In this document: in pieces, positions 34,655-46,985 of the stretch
Layout: each line of letters starts with the position of its first letter
Position numbering within the stretch: the first letter of the stretch is position 1
NCBI GenBank assembly: GCA_022496805.1
Contig: CM040087.1
Location: forward strand, 30,218,253-30,282,252
DNA from: Pohlia nutans
Lineage: Eukaryota > Streptophyta > Bryopsida > Bryales > Mniaceae
Length of the DNA: 64,000 nt
Direction of reading: 5' to 3'
Notes under the pieces: generated by a model
The model's database searches: none
What the model saw: only the letters and a program-made list of their open reading frames with translations
Told to the model about the DNA's origin: nothing
Translations under genes and position numbers: made by a program

Positions 34655-35722
34655 AGGTCCATGTCAGTTTAGGTCGATGTCAGTTTAGGTCGAGTCGATG
34701 TAAATGGACGCAGAAACTGTCGAGGCAAACAGTAATTTGGATCGACTCCATCTAAGTACACACATCAAAGTCCTACCTGAAACGGTATTTCAGATCGTGC
34801 CGATCTAAAATTCACCAGTAAATGCCTCAGATCAGCTCGGATCGACCTAAATGACAGTCTGTTGAGGTCGACCCAACCAAAACTACCATAACTTTAAACG
34901 AATAGAAAGAAAACCGAGACGCAAAGAGTCGGAAGATGGATTCTCCCATCCAGCAGATCAGGTCAAATCGACCTAAATTCACGACTATAGATTATATCTG
35001 TGAAATCCTAGAGTAGGAGGACTTGCCAATGTGCAAATTCACACTAAATTACCCCAAACATCGATATAACTGCAGTCCATTCAGGTCGACCCGACCTAAA
35101 GATCTATTACTCATAATCAATAGAACGATAACACAGAAGATCACATAAGAAAGAAGCACTCAACCAGTCCAGAAGATCAGGTCGTACCGACCTAAATCCG
35201 TTATTACGAACCGGATTTACTGAAATCTAGAGTAAAAAGTCTAGCACATAAGCATGTTCCAGATGTAAATTTTGATTGAGATGGCCAAAGATACCGCAAT
35301 TGCAACAAAATTGAAGTCCATTCACGTCGACCCGACCTAAACTACTACACCAAATAATGAAAATTCTAACTGGCCCCAAATGTCCTGCGTCCAAGCCATG
35401 ACAAATTCCAATGAAGCCTATTCAATCTACATTATAAGCACCACCGAATATATCCGTCACTCCTAAATCACCAAAGTCCTTGTCAGTAATTTTTATTTAG
35501 GTCGGATCGATCTAAAGAGTCCAACTTAAGGAACTGTATCATATGATAAGTATGAAGCGTAATATAGCCGTGAAACATACAGGCTGGTCTAACTTCAGGT
35601 CGTTCCGAGCTAAACTCTGATGTGAGACTTATCGAAATAGACGTCTAGGAAATGGTGATCATGCATGATATCATTGGTATTAGATATCTGTGTCGCACAC
35701 TTTAGCTCGTACCGACCTAATT
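34655..35722. repeat. Palindrome array P1, upstream of the ParB-methylase gene
   Basis: About 12 copies of TTAGGTCG-N3-CGACCTAA or variants (for example at 34685, 35080, 35176, 35325, 35498, 35597 and 35702) spaced roughly 50-170 bp. The same palindrome family as 25490-26468, on the other side of 8 kb of A/T-rich DNA, linking the two divergent genes as one unit. Confidence 0.85.
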
Positions 35723-35748
35723 CTTTGTCTGACCGTGCTGTGAACAGA

Positions 35749-38700
35749 ATGGCATCAGAGAAGCAGACACCAAAGGAACATCAAACGCCAAAGCTCGAGC
35801 TCTACTACGAGAGAGCAGCTCATCAGCCACACGCGGATGATGACCAGGCTGGCGACGACCTGGCAAACTTTGGGGAGTTCTGGGACATGAAAGACCAGGA
35901 CTTGCAGGAGTACTGGAGCTTACACATGATAGGAAATACACGAGACATTTGCTTCACAACGAAGGCCAAGAATGCGCCGGCCTTCCTCCCTCTTTCATAC
36001 AACGAGAAGATCAAGGACATCAGCGCTGCTGGAGGTTCCAAGATATTGATTCATTGCGTAACAACGAGAACGGAATGGGATAAGAAGCAGCAGTACAACT
36101 TCACGCTCACCTTCGACTCAGCTGTGATCCCATTCAACATCACCCCCTTGCTGCAATCTCTTGAAACGACCGAGTTCAGTGGATGCATTAAGGAGCTGGA
36201 GGACGACTATGACAATAATTACTTCCAGACCAGAAACGGTCAGCCGCTGCGTGGGGCAGGACTCTGCTTAAAAGTCCGAAAGCTCATCCAGAACTTTGAC
36301 GTCTTGAAGGCGAAGGTGGAATCGCATCAAAAATCGATGGCACCTGTAAGCGTGTCCCTCGATAACCGTAGCCAGGGAGGAAGTGCGGGATCCATGGGCA
36401 ACTTCTCGCCAACTGCAAGACCGCAACACAGCCGAGGAAAACGCAAGCCCAGCACGCCTCTGACACCCTCTGGAGCACTACGCCAAAGAAACCTCGCCTC
36501 CTCCTCAAAGAAGAGGCAACCTGCAGAGAAGTCGGCGCCTGAGGCTGTCAACGAGGATAGCTTGGCGTCCGCTGTGACGGAGTTACCGGAGCCCCTGGTC
36601 GGGAACAACAAACCCGACTACGCACGCTCGGCGGAAGCGTACAGGACGTTCTGGACGTCTTGCACTGACGCGTTCCTGTTCGACGTCGATAATAAAAAGT
36701 CAATCCCCATCGAACAGCTAATAGATGCGCCCCCACACATGAACATCAAGAGTTACGAGCCGGAACATGCGAAAAAGATTATGACCTTCCTTCTGAGCAT
36801 GCCAGATAGGAGCACGAAGCAGACTGTGTGCGTAATGCCTGTCGACCAGGCCACTAAACCGACAAGTTGGGATGCCATCAAAGATGGAAAGTTCTGGCTC
36901 ATCAATGGGCAGCACAGCGTCAAAGCCAGTTACATGATGCGCGATGAAGGGATTGACGAGAAGGACCTGAAAGACTTCGCGTCATGGAACTGCTTTGTCG
37001 TCTGGACGGAGAATAACGAAAAACTTCGTCAAATTTCCGCCTACTATAACCGCGTAAACCACTTCGGCGCCATCAAGCCGTCATGGGCGACAAACATATT
37101 AGGAGCGCGGCAAGTATGGATAAATCTCCACCGCCCCAAGAACCCAAAAGAACTCAAGGATGTCGGAACGGCTTATCAAGCCTCCAAAACGAGGGAGGCC
37201 GAAAAAAACAAAGCAGAATTCAAGGTAATGTTCAGCTCGAGTCGACCTAATACGCTTCGTAGGCTATCCAATAGAGTACATCCGAGTCGGCATCAAGTTA
37301 GGTCGGCTCGACCTAATACGCTCGTTCTGTGCCCTGCCTCGCCTACTACCTTGCCATCCATTCGTTTCACGAACATTTGTTCTGTTTAGATCGAGTCGAC
37401 CTTAACTCACTGAATAATAGCTAACGGTGTACGTACCCCCCTGCAGGAGTTTCAAGCTGCTATGAGGTTGCGGTTCTCAATGCTCGACGTGGCGCAGGCG
37501 CAGAGAGACGCAAAGAAAAGTAATGCCGAAGCGTTGCTCGACATCCACAATGAGCTGAAACTGATCACTGCGCCGGACGACGTGTTTGCACTTTGGAGCG
37601 GAGTGATATCTAGCGCAGGTGCCGGCGAGCTTTATGACCCGGATAGTGATGGGAAGTTCTGTGAAAAGGCGAACTGGAATCCCGAGAGTGGGAATCTAAC
37701 GCGCGAGTTCTTTAAGTGGCTAGGGAATTTAACCTACGATGACCTCGCGAAATTGGCCAAGCATATCCTTCATCGCGATAACCCCAAGTGGAACAAGGAC
37801 TACCCAAAAGTCACGATTAAGGCCATATCGTCGGTTCTAGACAGGTGCTATTCCACCAAGGAATGGGTGGAGAGGAGGAAGCGGAAGCACCTTGTCAAAC
37901 GGGAATTGCACAACATCGATCGTTCTCTCGGGCTCTTCAATCCGGCGGGGGAATTAGTGCCCGAGAAGTGGAGGCAGTTCAAGAAGGACTACAATGTCAC
38001 AAGAGCGACTATGAATGTCCTCCTTGAGCGGCCGGGAGAGCAGTACTTCAAAGAGGCCAAACAGGTGAGGAGCAAAAATAAGAAGACCGCGGACATCTCA
38101 CCTCACGCGCACGAATTCTTTAAAGTCTTCCTTGAAAAACGAAAAGAATTCGTGAAGCCGTCTGGTAAGGCTCACTACCGGCCATACGACCCGAAGGAAA
38201 ACATCCACTCCGACTGGGCGGACGGCGTCTGGACAGACGACGAGGCCAAATTCATGAGATTGGGGGTCATCGACTTCAGGACCCTCCCCGGGGTAGAGCA
38301 AAAAGAGAAGTCATGTACGGGGATGCCGTACTTTTTCGAATTCATGACCTCTCTGAAAAGGAGAGGTGAACCGGACTTCGATCAAGTGCCTGCCTGGCTC
38401 TTTATCTGCGCCGACATGGAAGAGATGCACCAGGCAGTTCATTTTGCGGAGGGCGACGACGTCCTCCACAAATACAAGAAAAAGTTTTCCACCTACCTTC
38501 CGGCTAAGAACGAGCGTCTGTACGATTTGCCGGCGAATTCTAAGAAGGCGCAAGCAAAAGTGGAGCTCCTCTTCTTGCAGAACCCCGAATTACCGATGGT
38601 GCGGATGATCCCCGACGAATTCAAGGCGCCAGACACTACGGTGTATACAAAGCCTCGGGCGTACGATGAGCTGCAGTACCGTCTGTGCAGGGGGGAACTC

Positions 38701-40071
38701 AGAATGGAGTTCTACTTGTCGCTCATGAAGCTGTTCACGACAACGGGGTCCAATATCTTCTCCGTCTACGCGGGATCCAAGATCACGTGTGCTGCTGTGG
38801 TACGTAGCGAATGACTCGATCTTCAGCTCGGGTCGAGCTAAACATTTTTTTAGTTTTAGCTCGGGTCGAACTAAACCTCATGGTCACAGTCCTGCACTGT
38901 ACGTTCAGATCGGGTCGACCTATTCCGTTGTAAGATTAGCTCCAGTACCGTAATCATGTGTATATTCAGGTCGCATCGACCTAAACCCTGTCGTCTTAGG
39001 TCGAGTCGACCTAACCTTCACAGTTTCTCCCCTTTTAGCTCGTTTCGACCTGAAACTAACTCCTCTATGGTTGCTTGTCTCTGCGTGATAGTTGAATCGT
39101 GGTTGTCGGGAGAAATTTAGGTCGAGTCGATCTAAGTCTTTCTTGTTGCTCCATTTCATTGACATGTAGCTGAGTTCATGACTCCCGTGTTATTTGTGCA
39201 GATGTGTTGCGTGAACAGCTATGCTGTCGGTCCCAATACGAGTACAGAATATTGGACTCTAATTGCAGACGACGCCTTGCAGCTGGACAAGGCGGACTTC
39301 CTCGAGGACGGATATGTAGTGAAGATCGGAGGGAATCAGAGTAGCCCTGCTGCAGGACCAGGGTCCTCCCGATTGAAGAGGAAGTCGAAAGCTGAGGATG
39401 TCGAGGAATCCTCCACCTCCGATGAAGACGAGGACGAGGACAAGGACGAAGATTATCAAGCTCCTCCGGAGACCCCCGGTACTTCATCCACGTCCTCTGG
39501 TCGTCAAGGCGGAACTCCTTCCTCCGAGCGGAAGTCCAAGAGGAAGAAACGTGACTCTTCCAACAAAGACATTTTGAAGTCTTTGGTTGCCACGGTTCAA
39601 GTTCTTGCTGCTCAGACGGCGGAAACGAGATCAAACCAGGCCGACTTCCAGAAGTACCTCATGGGTTTGCAGCAGCAGCAGAATAATTTTCAGCTGACAA
39701 TCCAGGCTATGATGGAGCGACTTCCGCAACCTCAACCTGTCGCCATAATGCCCCCGCCGCCGTTGCCTTCTGCACCTCTACTGCTGACTAATCATCCGTC
39801 GGGGTCAATATCTAGCGACGACTCTCCTCCACCGGCCCCGTCGGCTGTCCCTGCGCCTCCTCCGCCTCCCCCGTCGTACTCACCTGTCGCTGCGCCTCCT
39901 CCGCCTCCCCCGTCGTACTCACCTGTCGCTGCGCCTCCTCCGCTTCCCCCGTCGTACTCACCTGTCGCTGCGCCTCCTCCGCCTTCACCGTTGTCCCCGC
40001 CTGTGGCTGCGCCGCCTCCGCTTCCACCCGCTCCTGCGTCTGATCCTTCCACTTCGCCGGCTCCCCAGTAA
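35749..40071 (+). CDS. ParB-like domain fused to a degenerate N4/N6-type DNA methylase fold, intact (about 1,232 aa)
   Basis: Three exons, 35749-37224, 37447-38799 and 39202-40071, joined in phase 0 with standard splice sites (AAG|GTAATG...TGCAG|GAG; GTG|GTACGT...GTGCAG|ATG). Residues 1-230 look folded but are unrecognised. 230-310 is basic and disordered. About 320-490 is ParB-like, with FWLINGQHSVKAS (His389) at the place of the ParB/Srx G-x-H-R motif. Exon 2 is mostly helical and ends in SNIFSVYAGSKITCAAV, which fits motif I (DPFAGSGTT) of N4/N6 amino-methylases but lacks the Asp and the GSG; AWLFICADMEE near 807 sits at the motif IV position without DPPY. Exon 3 adds TEYWTLIADDAL, an acidic patch, KRKKR, a Gln-rich helix and a proline tail. 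DNA binding is plausible and methyl transfer doubtful. Bacterial and phage proteins with ParB-methylase fusions are the closest architecture I know. Confidence 0.75.
37225..37446. repeat. P1 palindromes inside intron 1 of the ParB-methylase gene
   Basis: Three copies, near 37231, 37299 and 37385, within a 222-bp intron. The flanking exons hold none. This intron is mostly palindrome and spacer. Confidence 0.85.
38800..39201. repeat. P1 palindromes inside intron 2 of the ParB-methylase gene
   Basis: Seven copies, near 38823, 38855, 38904, 38965, 38994, 39034 and 39116, in a 402-bp intron. A further degenerate copy, TTAGCTCGACTCGAGTTGA, lies in the 3' flank near 40207. Confidence 0.85.
39850..40030 (+). 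repeat. 39-bp coding tandem repeat, proline-rich tail
   Basis: About three and a half units encode APPPPPPSYSPVA-like blocks. Such tails bind SH3/WW-type or profilin-type partners in other proteins. Here no partner is implied. Confidence 0.85.
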
Positions 40072-42129
40072 GTATCATCAGGCGCTACTGCTGACAACAG
40101 TCTGGGATTCAGCGAACCCACTGGCAGTGCGAATGCGGACACTGCCGTCTCGCCCGACACTGACGCTGCAGCAGGTGGTTCCCAATAATCACTCGATGTC
40201 ATTTGTATAGTTTTAGCTCGACTCGAGTTGATTTGTATCATAGTTTTTGTAGTTTCTTTGTATAGACGGCCGTAATACTTAGGATCTTCAACTGCTGGTT
40301 GAGATGACAACTTATGACATTTTTTCATCGACATTTTTTGTGCTCATAATTTTTGGACTTTGTTTTAATTTACACCTTCCTCACTCGGGATTTTATGTTC
40401 ATCTATTGTCATCGCAGGCTCCACTCGTGCCCGCACTGTGCTTCATGCTCAATTGCTTCATGCTCTTCGCCCACCCCCACAACCTACTCAGGACCGTCAG
40501 TCGTTGGAGCCCAGTCTCGCCTCGCCTGGAGTCCCTTCTTCTCGTGTCGACCCTCCATAAGGCCATATTCGCTAAATTGGGACTATTCCGGAGACTTGGG
40601 ACTTTTTTAACCCCTCGTAGTTGCCATATCCAACATTGTAAATTGTGATAAGTTGGAGAATTTTTGAGTACAATGTCGGTAACTACAGTTGCACGTTCAG
40701 TACCGAGGGCTTACATCCCTTAATTGTCCCCCGAGATATCAACTATGCATTTCGATTACCTCCGGGCTTTTTGTCAAGTGGGCAAAATCCAACAATCCTG
40801 CTAAGGTTGTTCGATGACGCTGCATGATGTCTTTGGTCGCTCAATTTCATTGTGCACCTTCATTGAATGATTTATACTTATTCGCACTATGTTTAGTAAC
40901 ACTTAATACTCGTGGCACGACAATCTTTGATTGCAATATGTAACGCCGTTCACGGTCACCTACATTGTGGATTAGGGTATACGTGATTATGACTTTGCTT
41001 CATGTATAATAATAACCTACAGAGTGGTTTAGGGTACACTATACACCGCTAATGTCTACTTTCGGTTGCATATCTGCTCCAAATTAAATCCACCATTTTT
41101 GGGAAAGTTTAGTGCTGATTCTTGTATTCCGCATCCCCGTTTTCACTTCATATACAATCACTGTATAATTATATTGTCTACCTTCCGTGATACATTTGTC
41201 TCTGCCTTCTATTAGCTAGTCACAAATCATTCAAACCTATTTGGTGTTTAAACCTGGCATATAAATGTGATTTGAGCACAACACCTCATACAATTTAGAG
41301 GCTTGTAGATGATATTATGAACACTTTGAAATTCCATTGTAGCCTTTCTACTACAGGTCGTCCCGCCAGAAAATGTATTCCGTGCATCCCCTCTTGATTA
41401 CATTTTGTATCCGGTTCAGGAGATCCTACTATGCGAATCATCTCAACTCCAGAGCACCGTACAAGACAGAATAAAACATACAATCATCCTCTTCATGTGT
41501 ACATGGTTTACTATACCCAACTACCGTGGCATGAAGTATTTCAAAAGAGTTAAAAACAACTCGCATATGAAGTACTTTTTTGTTCTACAACACTTGTTGT
41601 GCAATAGTTACAAATTGCTTTTTCTTATACTCAGGGGTTGGGTGGTACTAAACATGTACGAGTACATGTGAGTGCACAATAGTGGTATTAGTTTGAACTT
41701 TGCAAAGTTTGTATACATAAAATAAACACATAATTCAGAACTGAAACTATTCACGTATTTATACACCTATGACATTTAAACAAGTAAAGGGTTTGTATAC
41801 AAATGTATTTAGACATGTAACCTCCCGTATAGAAGGGGATTTTTAGAAGGGGATTCACGAATATAATGTACAATGCACCCCTCGAGACGATACACCATTG
41901 TCATCACTAAGAACAATGGATTGCCCTATCAAACAGACTTGCACAATTTCAAGGCCAAATAACATCATATTAAGTGCGCAACGTAGAGAGGAAAATAATG
42001 TCATCAAGAGTCGGAATCAAGCAAGAGTATATATTTCAGAACTGCATGTCTTATACACACTGGTCCCAATGTTGGAATGCACTAAGATTGCATCGCCTGT
42101 ACATCCTATATCAGATTGTATGTTAGATG
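40072..42129. other. Intergenic DNA between tandem units 1 and 2
   Basis: No gene is supported. One arm of the foldback MITE is at about 40563-40608 (CCATATTCGCTAAATTGGGA). The junction between the two DUF7869/ParB units should lie here, but I found no clear terminal repeat or target duplication by eye. Confidence 0.5.
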
Positions 42130-45100
42130 TTACTCACTGTCGGAAGAGCTCGCTTCTTCCGGGGCATTATGAGTTGCTTGAATGCTATATGCTATTCCAG
42201 CCAACGCTTCTAGAATATGCCGTTTTGGAATAGTAATGGCAACAGCACGATTTCCTCCTCTTGGCTTCCACGATGTTAACACAGAAGTTGTGCTGGTCAT
42301 TTGCTCTTCATACTCTACGTCTTCCTCCCATTTAAAGTTTGGCAATGTGTCCCAATTCTCATATGGTGTACGTTCTTTCCTTCGTCGTACACAAGGTTTA
42401 TACCATTGTACTTTAATTTTCTTTTGGTTGATATCGCCATACGTTAGTATTGGTCTGAACGTGCTTCACCGAGCCAAATAGGTGCATTGCTATCGGTTGC
42501 AGGACGTACTAACATAAAATACCCTGCATGACAATCTCGACCTACCCGAAACGACTGTCTAGGACGCAAACTACGTGGTCCTATGTAATGCTCGTCCTCG
42601 GCGAATTCGTCACGTAGTGCACCGTCAACATCATACAGTGTCTGAACATCAAACGATTGTCTCGTTTGAGGCCAAAATCCCATGCACAAGACGTCCACTG
42701 CTTCCATCTCGCTTTGCTCCAGCGCCTCCTTTACTCCACTCCAATATTGCACAAGGGAAGAATTGTGGCGGGAAAATTCCCCCGTGGCATCTGCTTCACC
42801 CACAACCTTCCAATGTTGTATAAAGCCTTTGATGCCTTTCACTATTTCAGCTTGCCCTTTCATTGGGCGCGGCAACAAAGCACGTGGAGTGCCACTAGGC
42901 AATTTCGGCTTCCCTGCTTCATCCTCCTTCTATAACTTAATGCCTTGCTCTGGACGCCATTGCGGATCAGTGCATCGCAACTTAAACTGCATCAGAGGCC
43001 ATCCTGTAGCATCCCTGTAAAATCGAAATTGGCGCCCTTTCGAATGGCCAATAAGGTCGTCGTCGCTAATAAATCCAATGATAAAAGACTTGAAATCAGG
43101 TACCTCTTCAATCAATCCGGGAATGAACGGTTCGTCATCCAAATCCATGTACGATTTCATCAACAATGGAATTGTTGGATAATCCTTTTCTCGCAACTTC
43201 ATGCTCCAACGGCCAAACGACGCATCAACGTCGTCATGGGTGTGGCCAACAACCATAAACGATACCTGAATTTCTTCAAAAATGCCCTTCGCAACTAGAA
43301 GCGACCAAAAACATTTTATGTACCGGCTTTTATTGTCCTTCCAACAGTTATCTAATTGGACATGCAATATTGGAGGCAATTTTGTAAACGTGGTCCCTTC
43401 TTCGCCGAGTTTGCAAGGTATGGAGCTGATGCATTGCTCCGATCCTACAAGAATAGCTTTATATAGTTCCGTTGTCCCTGCTCCCAAAAACAAATTGCTT
43501 GGATTTCTGCACTTCGAAGGGTTTTCAAGGTCTCTAAGCAACCTTGCAATGGAACCAATGGTCTGATTGCTGTCAGCAGGATATAAGTCTAACGAATAGT
43601 GCGCGTACTTTCTATCCCCATGTCCATAAGCCAACATCCCTGTAACTCACACTGGAAGCTTCATAAGTCCATCCACAGCCTTGTTCTTTGCTGCGAAGCA
43701 AGGGGAAGCTGTTTTCGAATGATCAACTTTGTCATGCATAATACAAAGTACTTGCGATGGTCGATAGCATGCTAACGCTCTACTCAAGTAATAGTGCGCG
43801 CGCGAGGCCTCTTGCTCACGTAGGTGTGCTTCAAGCATTTGGGTTGTCTGGTTATATCCTGGGGATCCATATGCATGAACATTCCACATTTTTGTTAGTT
43901 GATCACAACGAGAGCACCGAGCGAAACTATCTCCTCTGCGCTTGATTTGGTACTCTGAAAAGTGTTCTTTCCTCAACTTACTGCATAATGACTGTGATAT
44001 AAATCTCTTTCCACATTCTTTTTGTACCTGCACAATACATGGTAGTGTTCAATACTTCAATACACCTACAGTGTACATCAACCGACCAAACACACATTCA
44101 GCTTCCAAATTCAGCGCAAAGTTTGTTAACTGTTTCTACCTTGTTAACTTCCTCGAGAATATGCTTCCATTTAGTACCATTTGGAAGTACTTTCTCGACA
44201 ACCTTTTTCCTTTCATTATGCCGCTTGTTTTTGTGTGGGTTCGGTGCGGCATTGCATCTGCCGTTGACGACAATATCATGGACATTGTCTGTGTGGCCTG
44301 TGCAGTGCTACTTGAAATCTTCTTCTTCCCGAGGGTTCCATGATGTTGAGGTCGTCGAACAGTGGCGGCATAGTCACGATACCGATAGAAATCAGTCTTT
44401 GATACGCCATAAATCAAACGCCATGCATGCATACATACCGTCTTCCCTTCTACAACACACACTCTTTTAGATGTGTTTGGTATGCAGTGAAAGTTTCTAT
44501 GCACGGAAAGTTTCATACTATCTTTTGACTTCGAGTCAGAGTGATGCATTTCATAACGCAGGGTCTCCACCATTGCGTGGTTAAATTGACTTAAGCATTG
44601 CCGCTTGCAACAAGCAGTTTGTAATGTCTGACGAATTGATTGTTTCTGTACGAGACTGTCTTTTCGCGACATTTCACGGGGTTGTGCATATCGCAATGAT
44701 GAATATTGACGACTTCCCCTGCAATCACCCAATTTGGCTGCTTTCATTTTAATATCTTCGTTGAATTTGCGTTCATGGTTGTAAAGACTGACTCCTTCGA
44801 ATAGTGTGAACTTCGTAGACCATCTGCGAAGGGTGCGAGTTTCCAATGAGGCACCTGCTTGTAATACTTCGCAAACCACCACCCCTACAAACTCCTCTCC
44901 TAAAGGTGATCTACCATCAATAGACTGCCATGGTTTTGCAAACTCCACATACGCTGTAGCCACACACACTCCATTTGAGTGGACTAGCTGTACTTCCTTC
45001 TTACACCAATCATCTCTGCAAATACCTTTGCAGCTGGGGATTTGCATATCTTCATCCGGAATGTGGTACACCTCATCTGCATCTTCTAAGTCAAAGTCAA

Positions 45101-45143
45101 CTCCCTGTAAAGCACAACGTGTATTGATCATAGCTGCATTCAT
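42130..45143 (-). pseudogene. DUF7869-like transposase paralogue, broken copy
   Basis: Aligns along its length with the intact gene at 22429-25269, sharing GVSKTDFYRYRDYAA, FARCSRCDQ, IMHDKVDHSKTASP, VQLDNCWKDNKSRY and GHTHDDVDASFGRWS, so all three Asp motifs survive. It has an extra 112-bp intron (44028-44139). Defects are a one-base frameshift in an A-run near 44205, TGA at 43647-43649 where the intact copy has Ser, TAG at 42930-42932 where it has Trp, and a further frame change near 42450, after which the C-terminus (VQWYKPCVRRRKER onward) continues to 42130. It would not make full-length protein unless the sequence has errors. Its N-terminal half differs strongly from the intact copy, so the two are old paralogues, not a recent duplication. 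Confidence 0.8.
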
Positions 45144-45476
45144 ATACGTTCTGTATGCACAGTAGAGGATACTTTAGTGCAGATCCTATACAAGGATATT
45201 AGACAGTGCCCATCTAATGGGACTCAAGCCCAATAGCAATTCTGCTACCACATTGAAGAAGTCAGAGCTAAATGCAGATTCAAGATCCACACTTAGTTCA
45301 ATAGTCTTACCACATCATTGTAATCAGAATCACTATCCATCATTGCTCAACTTCGGTGACGTGCCTGCACAACACGGCCAAAAAAACCGTTCATCACACA
45401 TTAGAGCCAATATACTTAATTAGTGAAGAAGGTAGTAATCCCCACATTAGATATGAGGATTGCCTAGAAACAGTAT

Positions 45477-46194
45477 CCAGTAGTCAATTGACCACTGTCT
45501 AGCTACTGATACACCGCTTAGTTCACTAACAATATGAATGGCCTTTGATGCCTGGTTTTAGAAACCCCTGACATGTCCACCGGGAGATTGGAGATTGCAT
45601 TTTGTCGAGCGCCTGTTGTGCGCTATCAGCATTATCTGTTTCCTTGGACAGAATCCTACGTGAGACGCTACCAATTCTCGTTCCTGCGTGGGACGCTACC
45701 AATTCTGATTCCTGCATGAGACGCTACCAATTCTGATTCCTCAACGTCAGACGCTAGTACCAAAATCAGTAGTAAGCGTTCGACCTGTAGTCAATTGCCC
45801 ACTGGAACATTGATATGCATTAGTGTGCATCATCACCATAGACAACGACTGTCCACAGATTAATGCCAATGAAAGGTTTCATTGATGCCAGTTACCACTG
45901 AAAGGATTTCATTGAAGTGGTTCTTATAAATAGCCAACGTGGTCTCCAGCGCTATGGTCCACATACTCAAAAAATGCAACCGGACAACTCATAACATTCT
46001 GGGCTACTTCCAACCACTCATGTGCCCCGTGGTATTCTTATCCTCAGTCCAACACATACCCATTGTAAGATTATGAAGCTACCATATCCGAACTCAGAAG
46101 ACACTCAGAGTTGCCATCGGAATTCTATGCAGTGCCGTCCGGCTTCGTTGATCATACAAATTTTTGCACTGCCAGTAGTCAACTGACCAGTGGC
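45477..46194. repeat. Palindrome family P2, three sites upstream of the broken DUF7869 gene
   Basis: Sites at 45477-45498, about 45787-45805 and 46171-46194 are variants of arms CCAGTGGTCAA and TTGACCACTGG. The perfect form is at 53648-53669 and another is inside the next ParB gene at 54646-54665. The position mirrors the P1 array next to the first DUF7869 gene. The interval 45144-45476 has no feature. Confidence 0.75.
45655..45742. repeat. 27-bp tandem repeat, about three units
   Basis: GAGACGCTACCAATTCT followed by GATTCCTGC-like text, repeated near 45662, 45689 and 45717 with drift. Confidence 0.8.
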
Positions 46195-46809
46195 TGCACT
46201 GCCCTTGGGATACCCGTACACTACGAATTACCATGTACTCGTACAATTTCTGTATAGTGTATTTACAGACCACCGTATTTATTTCAAATGTATACGGTAA
46301 TTAAAATATCACAACAAATTCCAATTTCTTTCAGCAGTATAAAGATTGAGTATCAAGCGTAAAGAAATGTACGACTCACAAAAAATACGATGAGGACGTT
46401 GGTGAGCAGCTTATCCGTCTCCATCTCAGTACACAATCAATGGACGTTTCCATGAAATGCACCAACCGCAACTCCGCCAAAAAACAAACTCGAGCTTCCG
46501 ATGGCAACACAAACTAGGAACCTCAGTCCGCGTGCAATTATTCTATAATACGCAATGGATCTGGACTACGACAACAACTAGTCGATACTATCCCAAGAAG
46601 CAAATAGAACAGAAGCAGCCATGCGATGCTCCAGCGCATCGAAATCCGGACGAGCGCGGAATAACGACTGAACGGGGAAGACGTTATGAACAACGGCATT
46701 GCGCAGAAACTGGAGATGGGGACATACCAGGGTTTCGACAACTTGTCTGCGCCGCAATAGCCGACCGGATCGCGCCCATCCGAGAACTACCTCCGCGCGT
46801 GCGCCTGTG
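46195..46809. other. Upstream region of the broken DUF7869 gene
   Basis: Base composition is balanced from about 46380 and several short frames overlap on both strands, but none shows a domain or the style of its neighbours. Probably an old leader and promoter region like 26469-27040. Confidence 0.35.
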
Positions 46810-46985
46810 GACACTCTCCGTGCGCAAATCCCTACTATCTGGGTTCAACCAGGGACACTCTCCGTGCGCCGCAGACAGGACCTGAGGGCAACGCGATGGC
46901 AGAGAGCATAGACGACGACGCAGCACCTCCGTGCGCCGCAGACAGGGAGCAAAGAGAATGTGAAACACCCTCCGTGGACAGAGCC
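46810..46985. repeat. CTCCGTGCGC(C)GCAGACAGG direct repeats
   Basis: Four copies or part-copies, near 46815, 46859, 46926 and 46968, separated by unrelated text. A related CTCCGTGCGGCAG is at about 52689 in the leader of the next ParB gene. Confidence 0.65.

Noticed and set aside
35749..40071. Bacterial contamination, because of the ParB and methylase domains
   Set aside because: The gene has two GT-AG introns, lies among A/T-rich repeats and MITEs, and the relative at 55.8-60.1 kb has nine introns.
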